This document shows positions 1 through 5,724 of a stretch of DNA of 32,349 nucleotides, piece by piece (the stretch's first letter is position 1; every line of letters begins with the position of its first letter). Origin of the DNA: Myxococcales bacterium (GTDB lineage: Bacteria > Myxococcota_A > UBA9042 > UBA3505). Under the pieces are notes generated by a model. The model was given only the letters and a program-made list of their open reading frames with translations. It had not been told where the DNA came from and did not search any database. The stretch lies in contig PBVT01000114.1 in NCBI GenBank assembly GCA_002728755.1, positions 1-32,349 on the forward strand, in the 5' to 3' direction. Made by a program: the position numbers and the translations under genes.

Positions 1-739
1 CTTCCAGGTCCGCGTTTGTCAGGTTCGCGTTGGTCAGGTTCGCGTCTGTCAGGACCGCGTAATCCAGGTCCGCGTTGGTCAGGTTCGCGTTGGTCAGGTT
101 CGCGTTGGTCAGGTTCGCGTTGTCATCGCCATGGAGGTTGGTCAGGACCGCTTCTGTCAGGTTCGCGCCTTCGAGATTCGCGCCTTCCAGCTTCGCGGAC
201 CACATGCTCGCTTCTGTCAGGTTCGCGTCTTTCAGATTCGCGCCTTGCAGGTTCGCGTTATACAGTCTCGCGCCGGGTCCAATAAGATAGCCCTCTACCA
301 ACATCCATTCGTCGGGCAGCACGGAAGGCGTTCCAATAATTTTACCGGATTTCACTTTCCAAAGCTCCGCGCCTGTCAGGTTCGCGTCTGTCAGGTTCGC
401 GTTTGTCAGATACGCGTATTTCAGATTCGCACCACTAAGATCCGCGCCTTCCAGGTTCGCGTTTGTCAGGTCCGCGCGGCTCAGGCTCGCACCACTAAGA
501 TCCGCACCACTAAGATCCGCGCCTTGCAGATCATCGCAGCCATTCAGGGCGTTTAAAAGGTCGGTCGATTTCACGCAAAGATCGGGGGGAGGTGAGGAGC
601 TCGAAGAACTCGAAGAAGAGTCCCCCCAGCTGCCGCAATCACTACCTTCATCCCCCTTCAGGATCACAAATACGAAGGCCAGCAGCACGATTCGATACAT
701 GATGATTCGAGGACTGAGCTTTTTCTTACGACGTTGCAT
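1..739 (-). CDS. Pentapeptide-repeat protein, N-terminal part (3' end beyond window)
   Basis: I translated this frame by hand. It is open from an ATG at 739 to the left edge, giving 246 codons with no stop. The start MQRRKK has GGGAG seven bases upstream. Residues about 15-28 form a hydrophobic segment (YRIVLLAFVFVIL), either an export signal or an anchor; no clear signal peptidase site or lipobox is visible. A Ser/Pro linker follows. From about residue 72 the chain is almost all A(D/N)Lxx pentapeptide repeats, interrupted near residues 124-150 by a non-repeat stretch (around GTPSVLPDEWMLVEG). Pentapeptide repeats fold into a right-handed square beta helix; the function cannot be read from the sequence. 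The next gene upstream (879-1625) is a paralogue with a nearly identical N-terminus. Repeat units are near-identical 15-bp DNA repeats. Confidence 0.85.
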   Translation of the reverse strand, partial: MQRRKKKLSPRIIMYRIVLLAFVFVILKGDEGSDCGSWGDSSSSSSSSSPPPDLCVKSTDLLNALNGCDDLQGADLSGADLSGASLSRADLTNANLEGADLSGANLKYAYLTNANLTDANLTGAELWKVKSGKIIGTPSVLPDEWMLVEGYLIGPGARLYNANLQGANLKDANLTEASMWSAKLEGANLEGANLTEAVLTNLHGDDNANLTNANLTNANLTNADLDYAVLTDANLTNANLTNADLE

Positions 740-803
740 CTTTACACTCCCGCTGCAATCAGGCTATCGCGCAGTATTCTCCGAAGTCCATGCGCGATGC
801 ATG

Positions 804-832
804 AGTATATTCCAAACAAAGCTGGCTGGCGA
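804..832 (-). promoter_or_regulatory. Possible sigma70 promoter for the 739 pentapeptide gene
   Basis: On the minus strand TCGCCA (827-832), a 17-base spacer and TATACT (804-809) resemble -35 and -10 boxes. This predicts a leader of about 58 bases before the ATG at 739. The -35 lies inside a hairpin that might instead terminate the upstream gene, so the two readings compete. Read-through from the 1625 gene is also possible. Confidence 0.3.
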
Positions 833-843
833 GCCCACCAGCC
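824..843 (-). terminator. Possible weak terminator after the 879-1625 gene
   Basis: Minus-strand GGCTGG and CCAGCC (positions 843-838 and 829-824) can pair around an 8-base loop. A moderately T-rich stretch (CTTTGTTT) follows about two bases after the stem. It lies 36 bases past the TAG of the upstream pentapeptide gene. The stem is short and the T tract interrupted, so it would be inefficient at best. Confidence 0.3.
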
Positions 844-878
844 CGAAAAACGAGGGCTACCGCGCAAACCGTAGGGAA

Positions 879-1625
879 CTAGTCACATCCTGCACTGGGG
901 ACGGCGTCGTTCAGATGTCCACAACAGGTGGCCCCATGGTCATCGCTATTGGTCCCATCTGGACAGATTGTGTTTCGCCACCCAACCTTGTTCAAATTCA
1001 CGCCTTCCAGGTTCGCGTTGGTCAGATCTACACCGGTCAGATACGCACCGGTCAGATCCGCAAAACCAAGGTTCGTAGAATACAGGTTCGCGTTGCTCAG
1101 GTTCGCATTTCTCAGGTCGCCATCCACCACCTTCGCGTATTTCAAGTTCGCTCCTTCCAGGTCCGCGTCTGCCAGGTTCGTGTTCCGTAAATCTGCACGA
1201 TTTAGATACGCGTCGTTCAGATTCGCGCCAGCCAGGTTCGCCCCTTCCAGATCGGCGTTGTACAAATTCGCATCTTCCAGGACCGCTCCGGCCAGATTCG
1301 CATAGGTCAGATTCGCACCTTCCAGATCGGCATATTTCAGGACCGCGCCTGTAAGATCCGCGCCGGACAGCTCCGCCCGTCGCAGGTACACACCGCTTAG
1401 ATAGGCACCACTCAGATCGGCGCCTGTCAGCTCATCGCAGCCATTCAGGAGGTTTTCAAGAGCGGTCGGTTTCACGCAAAGGTTCGGGGAGTGATCGTTG
1501 CCAGAATCACTACAAGACAGGAAGCCACTCCCTTCATCTCCCTTCAAGATCACAAATACGAAGGCCAGTAGGACGATTCGATACAAAGTAGCTCGAGGAC
1601 TGCGGTCTTTCTTACGGCGTTGCAT
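879..1625 (-). CDS. Pentapeptide-repeat protein with hydrophobic N-terminus
   Basis: This is 248 residues from the ATG at 1625, chosen because GAGG lies six bases upstream and the start MQRRKK matches the paralogue at 739. The frame stays open upstream, but an earlier start would put the ribosome site inside the gene. Residues about 16-28 are a hydrophobic export or anchor segment. A short linker with two Cys follows, then pentapeptide repeats from about residue 63 to 205 (ADLSG, ANLTY, ADLEG and similar). The Cys-containing tail has the element CPDGTNSDDHGATCCGHL, a pattern I associate with the ends of secreted pentapeptide-repeat proteins. The function is unknown; extracytoplasmic location is inferred from the N-terminus and paired Cys. 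A weak sigma54-like site lies upstream. Confidence 0.85.
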   Translation of the reverse strand: MQRRKKDRSPRATLYRIVLLAFVFVILKGDEGSGFLSCSDSGNDHSPNLCVKPTALENLLNGCDELTGADLSGAYLSGVYLRRAELSGADLTGAVLKYADLEGANLTYANLAGAVLEDANLYNADLEGANLAGANLNDAYLNRADLRNTNLADADLEGANLKYAKVVDGDLRNANLSNANLYSTNLGFADLTGAYLTGVDLTNANLEGVNLNKVGWRNTICPDGTNSDDHGATCCGHLNDAVPSAGCD

Positions 1626-1672
1626 TTGGAACCTCATATGTTTGATGACAGACAAAGTGATACCTTCTCCTT

Positions 1673-1688
1673 TGCATGGGCCATGCCA
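1673..1688 (-). promoter_or_regulatory. Candidate sigma54 (-24/-12) promoter for the pentapeptide gene
   Basis: The minus strand reads TGGCAT-N5-ATGCA, with GG and GC dinucleotides at the spacing required for sigma54. It differs from consensus TGGCAC-N5-TTGCA at two positions. The -12 element sits about 50 bases before the ATG at 1625, leaving a leader of roughly 37 bases. A 16-bp inverted repeat at 1767-1782 lies at a distance typical of activator sites. It is weaker than the sigma54 site at 8543-8558. Confidence 0.4.
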
Positions 1689-1766
1689 GACCCGGTGATG
1701 GAGAGCTTTCACCCGAACAGGTCCAACCGCACCCACCCCATAGAGGAATTCGGGTTCATGTAAATC

Positions 1767-1782
1767 GGAGCATTGATGCTCC
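1767..1782. repeat. Perfect inverted repeat GGAGCAT-TG-ATGCTCC
   Basis: The two 7-base arms are exact reverse complements around a 2-base centre. The element lies between divergent genes starting at 1625 (minus) and 1898 (plus). There is no T tract on either side, so an operator or activator site is more likely than a terminator. It is about 80 bases upstream of the sigma54-like site at 1673-1688. No recognised regulator matches the motif. Confidence 0.45.
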
Positions 1783-1897
1783 AAATTGGAGAAAAATTGA
1801 TCCGAATGTCCGTGCCACCGCCCTCGAGGATCCCCCTATTGTCCGATTCGATGGATTCCGGTAACCATACCCGACACCCATCTTTGCGGGATTCATC

Positions 1898-2335
1898 ATG
1901 GAAACCACTCTCGACTCACGCGTACCATCCTCTCTACGAACCTGGTTCGTGGTCCACTTCTGGGCCGATATACTTGTGGCCGTCCCCCTCTTTCTAGCGC
2001 CCGTCACCTTGTTGGAAGCCCTGGGATGGCAAGCGGTCGACCCCTACGCCGCCCGCATTGTCGCCGCAGCTCTGTTTGGAATCGGCATCGAATCCCTCCT
2101 GGGGCGAAACGGCGATCTCTCGGCCTTTGTGGCGATGCTGAATCTAAAAGTGATCTGGTCTGGGGTAACCCTCTACGGAATCCTCTGGACCATCGTACAG
2201 GATGGACAGGGTCGCCCCATCGGAGCTTGGGCTGTCCTCGCCACCTTCGCCCTTTTCCATGGTCTCTGGGTGTACTGGCGCCTCAGAACGCAAAAAATAC
2301 TCGCCCAACCGGATTCCGTGGGAGCCGGCGTCTAG
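1898..2335 (+). CDS. Small four-helix membrane protein of unknown function
   Basis: This is 145 residues from the ATG at 1898, with GGGA about six bases upstream. There are four hydrophobic segments at roughly residues 16-38, 48-66, 76-100 and 106-128, joined by short loops. The conserved-looking first helix begins FVVHFWADILVAVPLFLAP. The C-terminus after WRLR is short and probably cytoplasmic. I do not recognise the family with certainty and no catalytic motif is visible. It stands alone: the minus-strand lipoprotein gene ends nine bases after its stop, and the pentapeptide gene diverges upstream. Confidence 0.75.
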   Translation: METTLDSRVPSSLRTWFVVHFWADILVAVPLFLAPVTLLEALGWQAVDPYAARIVAAALFGIGIESLLGRNGDLSAFVAMLNLKVIWSGVTLYGILWTIVQDGQGRPIGAWAVLATFALFHGLWVYWRLRTQKILAQPDSVGAGV

Positions 2336-2344
2336 AACCTGGGT

Positions 2345-4777
2345 TTATGGACAGACTGGATTCGGCGCACCCGGAGTACCATAGTCAAAGCCCGAGACAC
2401 CATCGGCTGTGGAAGCGTACTGGTCTACACCATCACACCAGTTTGAGCCGTCGTTGTTCCCTGAGACAGAAATGGAGTCCGCGCTTAAAGACATGGAGCG
2501 GCCCGCAGTATCCGGGAATTCGGCGTCGGTATACTTCACAGAATCCATTTCGATTCCACCGCACATAATGTTTACTTCATCGTCGCCGTTGCCAAGAGTC
2601 ATCTGCCCATCATAATCGAAATCCGGTGTAAACCCTGGAATCGGACCTATAGCCAGAGTCAAGTATTGTTCTGGGGCAATGGTCAGACCGGTAAGGTAAA
2701 AGTTATCTATAGAGCCATTATCATCGGACAATTCACAATCGTTAAGATTTAGCCTTGTATCAGAGCTCCTATTGTACAGCTCGATCCACTCTCCAGCCGC
2801 GTCCGGTCGAGTATCAGGGTTTTTCATGATTTCCGTAATAACAAGGAGGTTACTTCCAGCCCAATGTGCTGGCGTGCCGCCCGATACACCGCAAGTAGAC
2901 GTTACCGCCAGGCATTCATGAGATTCGCAGTCGGAATGTGCCAGACATGGCTCGCCGTTTACACAAGGCGAACAAGTTCCACCACCACAATCCGTACCGG
3001 TTTCATCACCATTCGAAATTCCGTCGGTACAGCTGGGGGCGTTACATACTTCGGCATCACAACTCCCGCTCTCGCAGTCCCCACCGCTTACACATCCGAG
3101 ACCAGCGGCACAGCCCGTAGCACACGACCCACCACAATCTACGTCGGTCTCGTCACCGTTTTGTACACCATCGTCACAGGCTGCCGCCAGGCATGAGCCA
3201 GCGCTACATACACCGCTGGGACATACTGTCCCGCATGCACCGCAGTTGCTGGCATCCGAGTCCAGATCGAAGGTTTCATCGGTCAAGCCGTCACAGTTGT
3301 TATCAAGACCATCACACAACTCCGCCTCGGGCGTACCAGGGACGCAGGTCTGCTCGACGCCACCCACGCAGTTGTCGACGCTAGCGACACATTCACCGAC
3401 TCCACAGCTGGTGCTTCCCAGCTCCTCGTCGGCGCTCCCGTCGCAGTCGTTATCAAGGCCATCGCAAAGCTCGGCTGACGGTGTGCCTGGGGTACAGGTC
3501 TGCTCGACGCCACCCACACAGTTGTCGACGCTAGCAGCGCATTCACCGACTCCACAGCTGGTGCTTCCCAGCTCCTCGTCGGCGCTCCCGTCGCAGTCGT
3601 TATCGAGGCCATCGCAAAGCTCGGCTGACGGCGTACCTGGGGCACAGGTCTGCTCGACGCCATCCACGCAGTTGTCGACGCTAGCGGCGCATTCACCGAC
3701 TCCACAACTGCTGCTTCCCAACTCTTCGTCAGCGCTCCCGTCGCAGTCGTTATCAAGACCATCACAGATCTCGGTATTGGGTTCACCCGCGACACAGGTC
3801 TGCTCCGCGCCTTCCACACAGTTGTCTACACTTGCTTGGCATTCACCAACGCCACAACTGCTGCTTCCCAGCTCTTCGTCGGTGGTTCCGTCACAATCGT
3901 TATCGATACCATCACAGCTCTCGTCTGTAGGCTCATCGGCCGTACAGGTCTGCTCTGCACCATCAATGCAGTTGGTCTGCTCGACCTGGCAGGCGCCGAC
4001 TCCACATAGGGTTGTTCCCAGTCCATCGTCATCCACAAGACCATTGCAGTCGTTGTCTTCTCCATCACAGATTTCGTCTGTAGAGATCTGCGCCGAACAG
4101 TCGGTCAGGCCGTCTTCGTTACAGGTTCGACTTCCAATGCATACGCCGGTTCCACAGTCGGTCGAGGCCTTCAGAGCCATCGCCTGTGCATTGCACCCGC
4201 ATTCGTTGATATCCGGCACGCATTGCTGCGACGAACCGCCACCGGCCGTCTCTACCGCGCTGCAGCTATAGCCCGGAGTGCAGTCGTCGTTCGAAGCGCA
4301 CGCTGTACCACAGAAGCTCCCTTCGTAATCACCAAAGACGACACATTGATCGTCCGAGACGCCGCCCCAGTCACTACAGTCTGCGTTGGAATTGCAGGGA
4401 CGGCAGAGGTTGGCCTCCTGGTGTACACAGACCGACGCTCTAACATTCCCCGCCAATACGAACTCTCGGCAGGTCCAGCCATCGGGACAGGTGCCATCAC
4501 AGAGTTGGGAGCAGGCAAAACCATCGCCCGTGGCCGCGCAGAATCCACTCAGGCATTCCGCATCTTCAGTGCAGGGATCTTCAAATAGACCCGTCGACGG
4601 TCCCTGGGTGTCGGTTCCACCTTCGTCCGTGGAGGTTTTATCCTCGGAGCCCGTATCATTTTGCGTCACATCCTGCGTTCCTAGATCGGTACCCGCATCT
4701 TCGGGGTCATCCGTCCCGCTAGAGCAACCTATTCCTACGAGCGCAACACTGAGAACAATCCAACCGAGCCATTTCAT
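2345..4777 (-). CDS. MopE-like repeat lipoprotein with C-terminal lamin-tail domain
   Basis: This is 810 residues from the ATG at 4777; AGGGAG lies eight bases upstream, and a TTG just before the ATG is less likely. The signal peptide ends in a lipobox (VGIGC, Cys18), predicting a lipoprotein. An acidic Asp/Thr/Ser linker runs to about residue 60, then Cys-rich segments. Residues about 236-495 carry six copies of CDGxDNxC(D/N)G in units of 50 residues. This is the putative calcium- or metal-binding motif of MopE-like proteins. Two or more CxDGxxNGxETDxDCGG modules follow. Residues about 642-805 resemble a lamin-tail domain (VITEIMKNPD, GEWIELYN). The likely site is the cell surface or periplasm. 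The role is unknown, perhaps metal binding or adhesion. It is the last gene of a minus-strand run after the aquaporin. Confidence 0.85.
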   Translation of the reverse strand: MKWLGWIVLSVALVGIGCSSGTDDPEDAGTDLGTQDVTQNDTGSEDKTSTDEGGTDTQGPSTGLFEDPCTEDAECLSGFCAATGDGFACSQLCDGTCPDGWTCREFVLAGNVRASVCVHQEANLCRPCNSNADCSDWGGVSDDQCVVFGDYEGSFCGTACASNDDCTPGYSCSAVETAGGGSSQQCVPDINECGCNAQAMALKASTDCGTGVCIGSRTCNEDGLTDCSAQISTDEICDGEDNDCNGLVDDDGLGTTLCGVGACQVEQTNCIDGAEQTCTADEPTDESCDGIDNDCDGTTDEELGSSSCGVGECQASVDNCVEGAEQTCVAGEPNTEICDGLDNDCDGSADEELGSSSCGVGECAASVDNCVDGVEQTCAPGTPSAELCDGLDNDCDGSADEELGSTSCGVGECAASVDNCVGGVEQTCTPGTPSAELCDGLDNDCDGSADEELGSTSCGVGECVASVDNCVGGVEQTCVPGTPEAELCDGLDNNCDGLTDETFDLDSDASNCGACGTVCPSGVCSAGSCLAAACDDGVQNGDETDVDCGGSCATGCAAGLGCVSGGDCESGSCDAEVCNAPSCTDGISNGDETGTDCGGGTCSPCVNGEPCLAHSDCESHECLAVTSTCGVSGGTPAHWAGSNLLVITEIMKNPDTRPDAAGEWIELYNRSSDTRLNLNDCELSDDNGSIDNFYLTGLTIAPEQYLTLAIGPIPGFTPDFDYDGQMTLGNGDDEVNIMCGGIEMDSVKYTDAEFPDTAGRSMSLSADSISVSGNNDGSNWCDGVDQYASTADGVSGFDYGTPGAPNPVCP
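3283..4070 (-). repeat. 150-bp tandem repeats coding for the CDGxDNDCDG units
   Basis: The segment GTCTGCTC recurs at exact 150-bp intervals, with copies ending near 3360, 3510, 3660, 3810 and 3960 on the plus strand. Each unit encodes 50 residues with the core CDGLDNDCDG. The central copies (about 3340-3700) are nearly identical in DNA, while those at the N-terminal side of the protein (higher coordinates) have diverged. This suggests recent expansion in the middle of the array. Confidence 0.85.
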
Positions 4778-4810
4778 CAAGAACTCTCCCTAATAGTCTG
4801 TGGAGTAGAA

Positions 4811-4839
4811 GTTTTACTCCCTGGGGATTGTCTTGTCGA
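4811..4839 (-). promoter_or_regulatory. Possible promoter for the repeat lipoprotein
   Basis: The minus strand has TCGACA (4834-4839), a 17-base spacer and TAAAAC (4811-4816), a weak match to sigma70 boxes. It sits in the 99-base gap between the aquaporin stop and the lipoprotein start at 4777. No convincing terminator for the aquaporin gene is seen in the gap, so co-transcription is also possible. Confidence 0.25.
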
Positions 4840-4876
4840 GTTCAGGGTCGGCTACGAAAAAATCCCTACAGGCACC

Positions 4877-5590
4877 CTAACAACAGCCAGCGGCGTCGCC
4901 CCCTTCGGGCGCGTCGGAAGCATCACAACGGATGAAGGTATATAGCAACGCCCCCGCGACGGCTCCGAGTATGGGAAATAGGACATAGGCCCATTGATCT
5001 GCCGGGAAAAACCCTTCACTCCAATCGAGAGTAAACGCTGGCCCGAGAGAGCGGGCCGGGTTCATGGACGCGCCCGTCATCGGTCCCCCAACGAGTGCTC
5101 CAATGGCAACCGTCGAACCAATGGCCAATCCAGCAAGCTGTCCCACAGCACGGCTGTCCGTAGCCACCGCCGTGATCACGAACATCAAGGTTGCCGTCAA
5201 AATACATTCGAGTGCACCGAGGGTTACAAGATCCACTCCATCGGCCGCCACGGTTACCCCTAACGCCCCGCCCGAACCAAAACAAGCCGAGACGGCCACC
5301 GCTCCAAGGAGCGCACCCAGAAACTGAGCAAAGATATAGGCGGGTACCTGACGCCAGGAAAACCGCCGTATAGTTGCAAAGGCCAATGTAACCGCCGGAT
5401 TGAAATGAGCCCCGGAGATATGACCCGTGGCGAAGATCATCACCATGATCACCAGGCCAAAGACAGCGCATACCGCGGCGTGTCCCAAAAGGCCCGTCGT
5501 TGTACTCGCCATGGTAATGGCACCACAGCCAAAGAAGACCAGGGCAAAAGTGCCAATACATTCGGCTGTGCTTTTCTTGAACAACATCAT
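4877..5590 (-). CDS. Aquaporin of the NIP/AqpN-like type (MIP family channel)
   Basis: This is 237 residues, the usual size for a MIP channel, with six hydrophobic segments. Both pore signatures are intact: GHISGAHFNPAVT near residues 57-69 and GASMNPARSLGPAF near 172-185. The sequence resembles plant NIP channels and bacterial AqpN more than AqpZ, for example RAVGQLAGLAIGSTV before the second NPA. Aligning by eye with NOD26 and AqpZ, the selectivity filter is roughly Phe, Ala, Ala, Arg. That lacks the filter His of water-specific AqpZ, so passage of small neutral solutes (glycerol, metalloid hydroxides) is plausible but inferred. There is a double ATG (5590 and 5587) with no clear ribosome site. 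The short C-terminal tail ends in CC. No arsenic genes are adjacent. Confidence 0.9.
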   Translation of the reverse strand: MMLFKKSTAECIGTFALVFFGCGAITMASTTTGLLGHAAVCAVFGLVIMVMIFATGHISGAHFNPAVTLAFATIRRFSWRQVPAYIFAQFLGALLGAVAVSACFGSGGALGVTVAADGVDLVTLGALECILTATLMFVITAVATDSRAVGQLAGLAIGSTVAIGALVGGPMTGASMNPARSLGPAFTLDWSEGFFPADQWAYVLFPILGAVAGALLYTFIRCDASDAPEGGDAAGCC

Positions 5591-5656
5591 CGGGCTTCAA
5601 CCGTCTTTATAGTACGAACCCCAGTACATTATTTTGATAGTGAAGTCAGCCCAAAA

Positions 5657-5686
5657 CGAAAAAGCGGGGCCCCGTAGGACCCCGCT
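5657..5686 (-). terminator. Rho-independent terminator of the Cys-rich lipoprotein gene
   Basis: On the minus strand AGCGGGG and CCCCGCT form a 7-bp GC-rich stem around a 10-base loop. Extra G-C pairs can form inside with one bulge. A run of T follows (TTTTCGTTTT). It lies 39 bases beyond the stop at 5725 and isolates that gene from the aquaporin downstream. Confidence 0.85.
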
Positions 5687-5724
5687 TCGCGACAACGCGC
5701 TCATCAGCTGGAAAGCAGCGCGTA

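Noticed and set aside
131..556. Plus-strand frames with QVRV/RFA repeats over the pentapeptide genes
   Set aside because: They are shadows of the minus-strand 15-bp pentapeptide repeats, which have a ribosome site and a paralogue.
1..1400. Possible CRISPR array, because of many short similar repeats
   Set aside because: The repeats are contiguous 15-bp coding units without spacers and translate to pentapeptide repeats.
3246..4271. Long open plus-strand frame rich in Ser and Pro opposite the MopE-like repeats
   Set aside because: It is the antisense shadow of the 150-bp repeat array; it has no signal, domain or ribosome site.
4806..4815. Short stem GGAGTA/TACTCC near 4802-4820 as an aquaporin terminator
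   Set aside because: The stem is six mostly weak pairs with no T run on the minus strand, and it overlaps the possible lipoprotein promoter.
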